Assembly: GCA_947446155.1 (NCBI GenBank)
Contig: CANFFZ010000036.1
Location: 1-19,025, forward strand
DNA from: Chloroflexota bacterium
GTDB taxonomy: Bacteria > Chloroflexota > Dehalococcoidia > UBA2979
Reading direction: 5' to 3'
DNA length: 19,025 nucleotides
Both the position numbers and the translations under genes were made by a program. Positions within the stretch are counted from its first letter, which is position 1. Every line of letters starts with the position of its first letter. Below are positions 1 through 6,613 of this stretch, piece by piece. Under the pieces are notes generated by a model. It had not been told where the DNA came from, made no database searches, and was given only the letters and a program-made list of their open reading frames with translations.

Positions 1-71
1 ATATGGGTCCGCACAGAGTTAGAAGGCAGTTATTTGCTTTACGCGTATTATCATTTGTAACAACTTCCTTC
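1..71 (+). other. AT-rich left edge, possible 3' end of an unseen gene
   Basis: The first frame is open from the window edge to a TAA at 58-60 (about 19 codons) and is followed at once by a strong hairpin, as at the end of a gene. The stretch is much more AT-rich than the rest of the window. The peptide resembles nothing I recognise and is too short for a firm call; it may equally be non-coding accessory DNA. Confidence 0.15.
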
Positions 72-115
72 ATAAGCACCTAACGTCTTGTAAACACAAG
101 GCGTTAGGTGCTTAT
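72..115. repeat. 44-bp near-perfect hairpin (14-bp perfect arms)
   Basis: Arms 72-85 and 102-115 are perfect reverse complements. The pairing continues through one T-G wobble (86/101) and five more pairs (87-91/96-100) to an AAAC loop at 92-95. No T-run follows on either strand, so a classic intrinsic terminator is not certain. The arms contain an RYYYAAC (78-84) and a GTTRRRY (103-109) motif, as in integron attC core sites, but the spacing is far too short for an attC. It abuts the tRNA-Gly fragment at 118-159, so it may mark the end of an integrated element. Confidence 0.6.
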
Positions 116-117
116 AA

Positions 118-159
118 AGCGGAGGACGAGATTCAAACTCGCGACACCCTGCTTGGGAA
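118..159 (-). pseudogene. 3' half of a tRNA-Gly (anticodon CCC) gene, attachment-site scar
   Basis: Read on the minus strand, this is the 3' half of a tRNA: anticodon loop TTCCCAA (153-159, anticodon CCC), 3' anticodon strand GCAGG (148-152), variable loop GTGTC (143-147), T stem and loop GCGAG-TTTGAAT-CTCGT (126-142), acceptor strand CCTCCGC (119-125) and discriminator T (118), with no encoded CCA. The bases before the anticodon loop do not pair with GCAGG, and no 5' acceptor or D-arm lies upstream. T56 replaces the usual C of the T loop. Phages and integrative elements often recombine in tRNA genes and leave such a 3' duplicate. I infer an old att site; a functional tRNA is excluded. Confidence 0.6.
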
Positions 160-565
160 GAACCAAGGTCGGGGGTCTGAACCGTCTTTCAGTCGCAGTT
201 CATATTCGAAAATGATACCAAACTGCGACCGAATTTGGGATGACTCGCGCGCGCCCTGCTCAGTAAGCAGGGTGTCTCCGGCGATTATCAGACTCGCCGA
301 GGCAGCGACTTTATAGTCGTGAAGCCGAATCTCTTCGCGCGCTACCATCCAAATTCAAGACTCGGGGGCGACACTCGATGGCAACCGGGAAGGCCGAAAC
401 GGGCCAATGCCGCCTAGTACCCTCGGGCTCATCTCGTGCGGTTACCGAAGCCTCACACACCTCTCAAAATAGAAGCACCGCTCTTGACCAACCCCACGTT
501 AGCCCGCGCCTGATCAGCACTAAAGCTGAGGTGCGCCGCTTGCCGTCAGCGCCAAACGCGCGAAT
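160..565. other. Gene-poor accessory stretch upstream of the helicase
   Basis: No convincing gene. A 71-codon minus-strand frame (133-348) ends inside the tRNA fragment and lacks a good ribosome binding site or the G/C third-position bias of the neighbours. Small hairpins are present: 192-200 with 221-229 (9-bp arms, 20-nt loop) and 254-260 with 266-272 (7-bp arms, 5-nt loop). The 12-mer at 265-276 is the exact reverse complement of 143-154 inside the tRNA fragment. The promoter of the downstream helicase probably lies in the right half, but I see no clear -35/-10 pair. Confidence 0.4.
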
Positions 566-582
566 ATGGACGTACACAAGCT

Positions 583-612
583 GACTGGCAGCCCCGCCCC
601 TGAGGGGCAGTC
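583..612 (+). promoter_or_regulatory. Leader hairpin just upstream of the helicase ribosome binding site
   Basis: GCCCC at 596-600 pairs with GGGGC at 604-608 around a TGA loop; alternatively GACTG at 583-587 pairs with CAGTC at 608-612 to close a larger stem. It sits directly before the Shine-Dalgarno AAGGAGG (617-623). Cold-induced RNA helicase genes often have structured leaders, so a role in translation control is possible but only inferred. Confidence 0.35.
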
Positions 613-628
613 TCCGAAGGAGGCATCA

Positions 629-2284
629 ATGACGCCGACCTTCGCGGATCTCCAGCTGAACGCCGAGGTGCTCCGCGCCATCGACGTGCTTGGCTTCGAA
701 GAGCCGACGCCCATTCAGGTGCAGACCATTCCCCTGCTCCTCGATGGACGCGATGTACTCGCACAGGCGCAGACCGGCACGGGGAAGACCGCTGCGTTCG
801 CGCTCCCGATCGTGCAACGCGTCGACGTCGCCCGCCGCGAGGTGCAGGCGCTCGTCCTCGCCCCGACACGAGAGCTAGCCGTGCAGGTCGCCGAGGCGAT
901 GCACAACCTGGGCCGAACGCGCGGCCTCGCCGTACTCCCCGTATACGGCGGCCAGGCCTACGACCGGCAGCTCCACGGCCTGCGGTCCGGCGTGCATGTC
1001 GTGGTCGGAACCCCGGGGCGGGTGATGGACCACATCCGCCGTCGCACCCTCGATCTCTCGACCGTGCACACGGTCGTGCTGGACGAGGCTGACGAGATGC
1101 TGAATATGGGGTTCGTCGAAGACATCGAGTTCATCCTCAACGAGGTACCCGAGGAGCGGCAGATCGCGCTGTTCTCGGCGACGGTGCCTCGGCGGATCGA
1201 AGCCCTCGCGCGCCGCTACCTGCGCAACCCAGAACGTGTGACGATCGCGCAAGAGACGCTTACCGCCCCGCAGACGCGCCAGATGTATGTGGAGACCCAG
1301 CAGCGTGACAAGGTGGAGGCGCTCACGCGCATCCTCGACTTGGAGTCGCCGAGCTCGGCGATCGTGTTCTGCCGGACGAAGCGCGAGGTCGACGAACTCT
1401 CGGAGACGCTCCAATCCCGGGGGTATGCCACCGCTGCGATCCACGGCGACATCAATCAGGCACAGCGCGAACGACTGCTGCTCGCCTTCCGCGAGGGACG
1501 GGTCGAGCTGCTCATCGCGACCGAGGTCGCAGCACGGGGCCTCGACATCCCGGACGTCACACATGTGTTCAACTACGACATCCCCGACGACGGCGACGCC
1601 TATATCCATCGGATCGGGCGTACGGGCCGGATGGGCCGCAAGGGCGACGCGATCACCTTCGTCACGCCTCGCGAGATGGGACAGTTGCGGTTCATCGAGA
1701 AGCAGATCCACAAGAATCTGCGGCAGGTCCGTGTGCCCACGTCCGGCGACATCGCTGCGCGCCGTCAGGAGGCGCTGCGCGCGTCGCTCATGACGGCGAT
1801 CGAGGGCGGCGCGGCGAGCGTATACGCGTCGCTAGTTGAAGGACTCGCGAAGGAGCACGACCCGCTCCAGGTGGCTGCTGCCGCAATTTACCTCGCGAAC
1901 GGCGGCCCGGGGGGACGGCACGATCTGCCGGCGGTCGAGGGGATGCCCGACCACGCATCGACGGCCGAGGGTGGGATGGTCCGACTCTACCTGGACACCG
2001 GACGCCAGCACGGGGTGCGCCCGGCGGACGTGGTCGGCGCGTTCACCGCGGAGGCGGGCGTCCCCGGATCGTCCATCGGCACCATCGACATGTTCGGCGA
2101 CTTCTCGCTCGTCGAGGTGGAGCGCCGAGCCGCGGCGACCCTGCTGGAGCGGGCGCTGTTGTTGCTCCGCGGCCGCGAGGTCCACATCACCCCGGCCCGT
2201 GAGAAGCGAGAGACCGAGCGGAAGGCGCCACCGCGGGGGCCGAAGAAGGGGGCGCAGAAGCGCCGCCAGCCGGCGAAGGCCTAG
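629..2284 (+). CDS. DEAD-box ATP-dependent RNA helicase with DbpA-type RNA-binding domain
   Basis: A cytoplasmic RNA helicase of 551 residues that unwinds structured RNA using ATP, of the CsdA/DeaD type linked to ribosome assembly and cold adaptation. All core motifs are visible: Q motif with TPIQ (27-30), motif I AQTGTGKT (47-54), PTREL (79-83), TPGR (128-131), DEAD (152-155), SAT (183-185), ARGLD (302-306) and HRIGRTGR (327-334). A DbpA-like RNA-binding domain spans about 450-522, followed by a basic tail rich in Lys and Arg. The ATG at 629 is chosen because AAGGAGG lies 5 nt upstream; the frame is open to an earlier ATG at 566, which has no such site. It is a single-gene unit with normal codon use, unlike the accessory DNA on either side. 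The family call is secure; the exact paralogue (deaD, csdA or other) is not. Confidence 0.96.
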   Translation: MTPTFADLQLNAEVLRAIDVLGFEEPTPIQVQTIPLLLDGRDVLAQAQTGTGKTAAFALPIVQRVDVARREVQALVLAPTRELAVQVAEAMHNLGRTRGLAVLPVYGGQAYDRQLHGLRSGVHVVVGTPGRVMDHIRRRTLDLSTVHTVVLDEADEMLNMGFVEDIEFILNEVPEERQIALFSATVPRRIEALARRYLRNPERVTIAQETLTAPQTRQMYVETQQRDKVEALTRILDLESPSSAIVFCRTKREVDELSETLQSRGYATAAIHGDINQAQRERLLLAFREGRVELLIATEVAARGLDIPDVTHVFNYDIPDDGDAYIHRIGRTGRMGRKGDAITFVTPREMGQLRFIEKQIHKNLRQVRVPTSGDIAARRQEALRASLMTAIEGGAASVYASLVEGLAKEHDPLQVAAAAIYLANGGPGGRHDLPAVEGMPDHASTAEGGMVRLYLDTGRQHGVRPADVVGAFTAEAGVPGSSIGTIDMFGDFSLVEVERRAAATLLERALLLLRGREVHITPAREKRETERKAPPRGPKKGAQKRRQPAKA

Positions 2285-2815
2285 CGCGCCGTCAGGCCGT
2301 CGATCCAGCAGGCACGATCGAGCCCCCCACCTCGCGAGGAGGCCGACGACTACCTTCTCGTCCTGTCAGAAAACTGCATCCCATGGAGTCTGATCGACTT
2401 CCCCGCGATCAGCGCCCCGATGGGCCTCCGCAGGGCATGCGGTGCAGCATCCAGTTCGTCACATCGCCCGGCCAGGATCCAATGGGGGTTTGCCCGAGCC
2501 GACGTACTTCGACCGGCCTCATCCGCCGCACGTCGAAGCAGGGTGTGTACTGCCGGAGCCTTTTCCACCCAATCGAGAATGTCAGGCGTGTGGGTCCACT
2601 TGGGACCAGACCGGGGCAAAGCCACCCATCGGTCTGTCGGTGCCGGTTCCGCCACCCGACGATCACGCGGTGACCGGTTGAACGGACACACCGCCGACCT
2701 CCCTTAGAGACGTACCAGGTGTGCTAACGGCACCTCGGTGCATCACCTACGTCTCGTGGTACTGGCGCACTAGTAGCGCTCGGGGACCGAATTTAGATGC
2801 CGTGGCTGCGTAGAG
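2285..2815. other. 530-bp accessory gap with overlapping weak reading frames
   Basis: Several overlapping frames are open on both strands here, but none has the strong third-position bias seen in the flanking genes. The best candidate is listed separately (2350-2691, minus). A plus-strand frame at 2442-2681 contains a CxxC pair but is proline-rich and looks non-coding. No terminator with a T-run follows the helicase stop. Confidence 0.4.
2350..2691 (-). CDS. Hypothetical protein, weakly supported
   Basis: A 113-codon frame. Its middle and C-terminal parts (from TPDILDWVEKAPAVHTLLRR onward) read like an ordinary globular protein, with alternating hydrophobic and charged residues. I recognise no family. 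By eye, third-position G/C is around two thirds, lower than in the core genes, as expected for imported DNA or a chance frame. There is no clear ribosome binding site at the listed ATG. It ends close to the helicase stop and converges with it. It may be a decayed remnant or a shadow of the overlapping plus-strand frames. Confidence 0.25.
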   Translation of the reverse strand: MCPFNRSPRDRRVAEPAPTDRWVALPRSGPKWTHTPDILDWVEKAPAVHTLLRRAADEAGRSTSARANPHWILAGRCDELDAAPHALRRPIGALIAGKSIRLHGMQFSDRTRR

Positions 2816-2845
2816 TTGCGTGGCATCACCCTATGGCTGTATCGT
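2816..2845 (+). promoter_or_regulatory. Candidate promoter of the higBA-type operon
   Basis: TTGCGT (2816-2821), an 18-nt spacer and TATCGT (2840-2845) form a plausible sigma70-like -35/-10 pair. The -10 lies in the loop of the palindrome at 2823-2863, and the left palindrome arm fills the spacer, so a protein bound to the palindrome would block RNA polymerase. The predicted transcript would start about a dozen bases before the toxin ATG. Confidence 0.45.
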
Positions 2846-2863
2846 TCAGCCATAGGGTGATGC
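2823..2863. promoter_or_regulatory. Perfect 17-bp-arm palindrome, probable toxin-antitoxin operator
   Basis: Arms 2823-2839 and 2847-2863 are perfect reverse complements with a 7-nt centre. The right arm ends directly against the toxin ATG at 2864. Antitoxins of the HigA type repress their own operon by binding such palindromes through their helix-turn-helix. As RNA it would also form a hairpin at the start codon, so translational control is a second possibility. Confidence 0.65.
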
Positions 2864-3157
2864 ATGGATGTAGCGTTCCGCTCTCGACGGCTGCAACAGC
2901 GATATGAGCGCAGCGCCGAAGCGACCCGCTCATGGGGTCCCGACGTGGGCAGACGCTACATTCAGCGTGTCGAATCTCTGTTCGGGGCCGATCGTATCCA
3001 GGACCTGTATCAGGTCCGCGCGTTCGACTTGCACCCGCTGACGGGCGACCGCGCCGGTCAGTACGCGATGCGGCTGACCGGACAGATGCGGCTCATTTTG
3101 ACGATCGACGGCGACCGAAACGTCACCGTCGAGGAAGTGACTGACTACCATGCCTAG
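2864..3157 (+). CDS. higB: Type II toxin, RelE/ParE (HigB) family
   Basis: A 97-residue protein of the size and pattern of HigB/RelE-fold toxins, which in characterised members cleave mRNA on the ribosome. The family-like core reads VESLFGADRIQDLYQVRAFD, then a region with basic residues (R-x-G-Q-Y-A-M-R-L) and a C-terminal beta strand ending in VEEVTDYHA. It is the first gene of a two-gene operon and overlaps the next by 8 nt, the usual toxin-first order of higBA. The ATG at 2864 directly follows the palindrome, with only the GGGTGA of the right arm as a possible ribosome binding site. No truncation is visible. The toxin call is good; the precise RelE/ParE subgroup and target are inferred. 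Confidence 0.85.
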   Translation: MDVAFRSRRLQQRYERSAEATRSWGPDVGRRYIQRVESLFGADRIQDLYQVRAFDLHPLTGDRAGQYAMRLTGQMRLILTIDGDRNVTVEEVTDYHA

Positions 3158-3443
3158 CACGCGAACCCGACGGATCGAATCTGACCTGTTGGTACATCCC
3201 GGCGAGTTGCTCGCTGAGGAACTTGAAGTGCGCGAGATGACACAGCGAGAACTCGCCGAGGCTATGGGGCGGCCCGTCCAGGTCATTAACGAGATCGTGC
3301 GGGGCAAGAAGGCAATCACCGCCGAGACGGCTGTCCAGCTCGAAGCCGCGCTGAAGATCCCAGCCCACCTCTGGCTGAACATGCAGAGCAGTTACGAACT
3401 GAAGCTCGCCCGACTGGCCCAACGCGAGCGTGGAGTCGCGTGA
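3150..3443 (+). CDS. higA: Antitoxin, HigA family with XRE-type helix-turn-helix
   Basis: A 97-residue HigA-type antitoxin that should neutralise the upstream toxin and repress the operon. The N-terminal segment HPGELLAEELEVREMTQREL (about 16-35) is the hallmark of this family, followed by the recognition helix region (GRPVQVINEIVRGKKAIT) and the C-terminal signature with LxIPAxLWLNMQ. The start overlaps the toxin gene by 8 nt, so translation is probably coupled. It lies in a scrap zone between a decayed integrase and gene-poor DNA, as is common for mobile toxin-antitoxin modules. It appears complete. Confidence 0.9.
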   Translation: MPSTRTRRIESDLLVHPGELLAEELEVREMTQRELAEAMGRPVQVINEIVRGKKAITAETAVQLEAALKIPAHLWLNMQSSYELKLARLAQRERGVA

Positions 3444-3568
3444 CCCCGAGGTGCGTGGCACTCGACCAGGGTCGCTGCCTGCAAGACCTCGCTAGAGTCG
3501 CCACCTGCATGTTTATGTCCTGTCTAGATTCCCTTGACTTCGTCGCGCACCAGAGCGTCCATGCTGAC

Positions 3569-3724
3569 GTGAACAACGCACCGTCCCTACGCGAACTCGT
3601 CGACCTCTACCTGCTCCGTTGCGAAGTCGAAGGCAAATCGCCTGGCACGGTCGTCGCCTACCGTGGCACCCTCGCCCGCTTCCTCCGCGCCGTCGACATC
3701 GAGCACGCCGCTGATGTCACGCAG
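3569..3724 (+). pseudogene. N-terminal fragment of a tyrosine recombinase (phage-type integrase)
   Basis: From the GTG at 3569 the frame encodes the N-terminal SAM-like, core-binding domain of site-specific tyrosine recombinases: PSLRELVDLYLLRCEVEGKS, then PGTVVAYRGTLARFLRAVDI and about ten more residues. The similarity stops near 3724, where the sequence changes to DNA that makes better sense on the minus strand. The whole catalytic domain (R-H-R-Y) is missing, so the gene is dead. The open frame continues to 4051 only by chance. Together with the tRNA-Gly scar at 118-159 it suggests a former integrative element in this region. Confidence 0.7.
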
Positions 3725-3739
3725 GAGCCCGGTTCGGAA

Positions 3740-4210
3740 TCAGCAGGCCGGTGTGCTGAAGAACGGGTTGCTGACGTCGTAGCGGCCGCGGTAGGTCACG
3801 TTCCGGCCGCGTGGTTCCCGGCCTCGTCGGTGGCCACGCAGAGTGAGACTGGGGCTTCCGGCGTACCCGGCGACAGTCTCCGTGGATCGGTACGGCCGCA
3901 CTGTTGCCACGACTGTGCCGGACGGGTCAATCACCTTCATCGAGCCGGTGGTAAGCAGTGCGTCAGGCGCGGGCGTCGCCACAACGCTGAGGCCGCTACC
4001 GTCCACGTTGACGCGCCAGCGCACGTCCTCGTGCTCGGCCTGCGCCTGTAGCGGGCTATCCGTGCCGATGAGGGTCGCGCCCGTCGCCGACACGAGGTAG
4101 TGCCGTGCTGCCGGCCCCGACGGGGGCGCGGTCACCTGCACTTCGATGCGGTAGAGCGACCCCGCGGCCGCTGCGCCGACCACGATCGGCGGCGCGGAGA
4201 TAGTCGACAT
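3740..4210 (-). pseudogene. Unrecognised protein remnant, possibly of phage origin
   Basis: The minus-strand frame from the ATG at 4210 (or a GTG at 4234) gives a protein beginning MSTISAPPIVVGAAAAGSLY, rich in small residues and predicted beta strands, such as VRWRVNVDGSG and GTVVATVRPYRSTETV. This composition would suit a virion or surface protein. Near 3840 the sense seems to shift frame: the listed frame turns Arg-rich (GHRRGREPRGRN), while another frame reads VATDEAGNHAAGT to a stop at 3796-3798. The listed frame then reads sensibly again (YRGRYDVSNPFFSTPAC) to the stop at 3740. I infer a frameshifted, decayed gene but recognise no family. Its end touches the broken integrase at 3724. 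Confidence 0.4.
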
Positions 4211-4235
4211 GCCCGAGTACGGGTATCCGCGCACA

Positions 4236-4301
4236 TTACCCGTCTTGTATGCTCGCGCCGAAGTCCGAGCTGGCGAGGCAGACGACAGCGCGCTCCCTCA
4301 T
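4236..4301 (-). pseudogene. Short coding-like remnant before the phage-like gene
   Basis: A minus-strand frame of 21 codons reading VVCLASSDFGASIQDG to a TAA at 4236-4238, 25 nt ahead of the ATG at 4210. It looks like the C-terminus of an upstream gene in the same orientation, cut off where the metallo-beta-lactamase gene begins. It is too short for a family call and could be chance. Confidence 0.2.
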
Positions 4302-4339
4302 AGAGGGCACCGGTCGATGCTGCGGAACGCGAGGTCGCC

Positions 4340-4804
4340 ATGAAGATCAGCGAATCGGTCCGCGCGGCAATGGTGCCGGATCAGAACCCCATGCATCCCG
4401 ACTACACATCGATCTACCTGGTCGGGCCCGCCCGCGGGCAGTCGCTCGCCATCGACTCGGGCGAAGCGATGGAACACTACCAGTGGTTCCTTCGGGGCTA
4501 TCTCGCCGCCGTCGAGAAGGCCGAGATCGGCATCACGACGATCACCCATCATCATCAGGATCACTCGGGCAATCTGAAGTGGGCGAAGGAGCACCTCAAG
4601 TCCGAAGTCTCGATCCCCGCGAACGGGCGCGCGCTGCTGAAGGGCCGCATTCCGGCTGAGGTGAACGTACTCAACGACGGCGACGTGATCGACCTCGGGA
4701 GCGGCGTGCGGGTCCAGGTGCTCACGACGCCCGGACACAGCGTCGACTCGCTCAGCTATTACATCGAGAACGAGGGCGTGCTCTTCACAGGCGCCTTGAC
4801 CTGA
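4340..4804 (+). pseudogene. MBL-fold metallohydrolase, 3' end removed by insertion
   Basis: The N-terminal two thirds of a metallo-beta-lactamase-fold hydrolase. The zinc-binding motif H-x-H-x-D-H lies at residues 70-75 (HHHQDH, then SGN), and the next zinc ligand is H133 in PGHSVDS. The following motif should read FTGD, with a bridging Asp, but the protein reads FTGALT and stops, because the inverted-repeat element at 4792-4874 begins inside that codon. Full-length relatives usually have 200 or more residues against 154 here. Nothing after the element looks like the missing part. The start follows GAGGT about 8 nt upstream. Loss of the Asp and the last zinc-ligand region should make it inactive. 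Confidence 0.8.
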
Positions 4805-4874
4805 CCCCCTGAAACAGATCCACCGCGAGCGAGAGAATCGCGGTGGATCTGTTTCAGGGGGTCAGGTCAAGGCG
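4792..4874. mobile_element. 83-bp element of two perfect 37-bp inverted repeats (MITE-like)
   Basis: Arms 4792-4828 and 4838-4874 are perfect reverse complements around a 9-nt centre (GCGAGAGAA). Within each arm the sequence TGACCTGACCCCC resembles the TGACCTGCCCCC terminus of the IS3-family element at 18878, so this may be a pair of IS ends without a transposase. It interrupts the MBL-fold gene exactly at its FTGD motif. As RNA it would be a very stable hairpin and may now act as a terminator. No coding capacity. Confidence 0.75.
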
Positions 4875-4916
4875 TCACACCAGCCGAACCAGTGCCGTAC
4901 CCCATGATCGACGACT

Positions 4917-5027
4917 GTGACGGACGTGGACTCCGCGCTCGGGATCGTGCGCACCTGGCTCGAGGACAGCCTCGACAACACCGCGGTGCCTGATACGACC
5001 ATCGATGTCGTCGCCGGCGGCGATTAG
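4917..5027 (+). CDS. Small ORF or gene remnant of unknown identity
   Basis: A GTG-started frame of 36 codons including VDSALGIVRTWLEDSLDN and ending in DVVAGGD, with G/C-rich third positions that suggest it was once coding. It lies between the inverted-repeat element and the MFS gene. It does not resemble the missing part of the MBL-fold protein. It may be the 3' tail of a gene whose start was lost in the same rearrangement. The rest of this gap (4875-5165) shows only the ribosome binding site of the MFS gene. Confidence 0.25.
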   Translation: MTDVDSALGIVRTWLEDSLDNTAVPDTTIDVVAGGD

Positions 5028-5165
5028 CCCTGCACCACGTTCACGCCAGGTCGCTCGATCCAAGGCGCCGGAGTATCTGACGGAGGAACAGTAAGCCGCT
5101 GACGGATACGATGCCTTGATTCCGCGTCCACCACCGAGAGGTGGCGACGACGGTAGGAGGCATGC

Positions 5166-6488
5166 GTGCAGCGGCTGTTCCCTCGAGTGTTTTACGGCTG
5201 GGTGATGGTCGGCGCCTCGTTCGCCATCAACATGTCTGTGTCACCGCTCAACGCCGTCGTCTTCTCGTTCCTCATCGGCCCGATGAGCGCCGACCTGGGT
5301 GTACCGAAGAGTGCGCTCGCCTGGTCGCTGACCCTTCGCCTGATCGCCGCCGGGCTCAGCGGTCCGTTGATCGGCCTGCTCCTAGACCGGTACGGATCGA
5401 GGTGGCTCGGCGCCATTTGTGGCGCCATCGGCGGGGTCGCGCTCATTGCACTCGGGTCCGCGCACTCCCTGTGGGTGGTGTACGCGCTGTTCGCGTTCTC
5501 GGGCCTCGCCGGGTTTGGCGGCCCGGCGGGACAACTGCTCACCCAGGTGCCGCTCTCGAGGTGGTTCGTCGCGCACCGCGGCCGCGCGATCTCGATCGCC
5601 ACGGCTGGGATGCCGCTCGGGACCGTGCTCACGGTGCCGGCCACACAATGGCTTGTCGAGGCCGTCGGCTGGCGCGGCACCACGCTGATCTTCGGCGTGC
5701 TGGTCGCGGGAGTTGTCGTCCCCATGAGCACATTGTTCATGCGCCGATCACCGGAGGACCTCGGACTTCACCCCGACGGGGAAGCCTCCGAACAGGCTGT
5801 GACCGAGGCGGCTGGCGCACAGACCCGTGCGGCACTGCTTTCGACGACGCGCGACTGGACTGTCCGCGAGGCACTCCGTACTCCTGCGATGTGGCTGATG
5901 CTGACGGCCCTGACCCTGCAAGGCGTCATGCTCATGGGGACGCTCGTGTACCGCGTCGACTTCTGGCAGAGCACGGGCATGGCGCCCGCGCTGGTCGGCT
6001 TCGGCACCGCGCTTGACCCGTTCTGCGTCGTGTTCTCGCTCTTGGCGTTCGGCGCGATCGCCGACCGAGTACCGATCCGATACCTCGGTGTCATCGGCGT
6101 GGGCGGCATGGCGCTATCAATGGTGCCGCTCATCGTCTCGGACGGTCAGCCGTGGACGATCCTGGCGCACAATGCGATGTGGGGGATCGCCGCCGGCGGT
6201 TGGATCACACTCAACAGCCTCGTGTGGCCCAACTACTTTGGGCGCCTGAACCTCGGGGCGATCCGCGGCATCATGCTCCCCGTGTCCATCGCCGCATCGA
6301 GCATCGGCGCACCGCTGTTCGGCTACTTGCTCGACTCTGGAATGGCTCCCGCTCGCCTGTGGACGCTCGGGCTCATCGGATTCGCGGTGTCCGCCGTCTT
6401 CGTCCTGCTGGCGAAGCCGCCCCGAGCGCCGGAGGATCCCCCGGGAGCCGCGCTCCGAGTACCCGAGGTATCCCGAGGCACCGCTTAG
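5166..6488 (+). CDS. Major facilitator superfamily transporter, OFA/monocarboxylate type
   Basis: An integral membrane transporter of 440 residues with about 12 hydrophobic segments, the normal MFS size. The N-terminus (FYGWVMVGASFAINM) is typical of the OFA and monocarboxylate-porter branches, which move small organic anions. MFS motif A follows TM2 as GLLLDRYGSRWLG (Asp74). A hydrophilic central loop at about 190-240 separates the two six-helix halves. The GTG at 5166 has TAGGAGG 5 nt upstream; an ATG at 5162 is out of frame. A 13-bp terminator lies 13 nt after the stop. The substrate is unknown; given the acyl-CoA genes in this window an organic acid is a fair guess. Confidence 0.88.
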   Translation: MQRLFPRVFYGWVMVGASFAINMSVSPLNAVVFSFLIGPMSADLGVPKSALAWSLTLRLIAAGLSGPLIGLLLDRYGSRWLGAICGAIGGVALIALGSAHSLWVVYALFAFSGLAGFGGPAGQLLTQVPLSRWFVAHRGRAISIATAGMPLGTVLTVPATQWLVEAVGWRGTTLIFGVLVAGVVVPMSTLFMRRSPEDLGLHPDGEASEQAVTEAAGAQTRAALLSTTRDWTVREALRTPAMWLMLTALTLQGVMLMGTLVYRVDFWQSTGMAPALVGFGTALDPFCVVFSLLAFGAIADRVPIRYLGVIGVGGMALSMVPLIVSDGQPWTILAHNAMWGIAAGGWITLNSLVWPNYFGRLNLGAIRGIMLPVSIAASSIGAPLFGYLLDSGMAPARLWTLGLIGFAVSAVFVLLAKPPRAPEDPPGAALRVPEVSRGTA

Positions 6489-6500
6489 CTCGCCCAGATA

Positions 6501-6530
6501 CGAGAAGCCCGCCTGACGGCGGGCTTCTCG
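6501..6530. terminator. Bidirectional hairpin terminator between convergent genes
   Basis: Arms 6501-6513 and 6518-6530 form a perfect 13-bp GC-rich stem with a TGAC loop. It lies just after the MFS stop (6488) and before the stop of the minus-strand LysM gene (6614), so it can serve both. There is no long T-run. The remaining DNA up to 6613 shows nothing else. Confidence 0.75.
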
Positions 6531-6613
6531 GTCGGATCGGCAGCAGCAGTGCCACCACCATGGCGTCGGTGAGGGGCTCGAGCGACACCCCCACCACGCG
6601 CCGACCGGCAATC

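Noticed and set aside
72..115. Integron attC site
   Set aside because: Core motifs are present, but the distance between them is about 20 nt, there are no extrahelical bases in the stem, and no cassette or integron integrase is seen.
118..159. Functional tRNA-Gly gene
   Set aside because: The 5' half (acceptor, D-arm, 5' anticodon stem) is absent and the T loop has a C-to-T change at a conserved position.
566..628. Longer helicase N-terminus from the ATG at 566
   Set aside because: The ATG at 629 has AAGGAGG at ideal spacing; the extra 21 residues match nothing in the family and overlap a leader hairpin.
875..1711. 278-codon minus-strand ORF inside the helicase gene
   Set aside because: It is the antisense shadow of a gene with all DEAD-box motifs; such frames are expected in GC-rich DNA.
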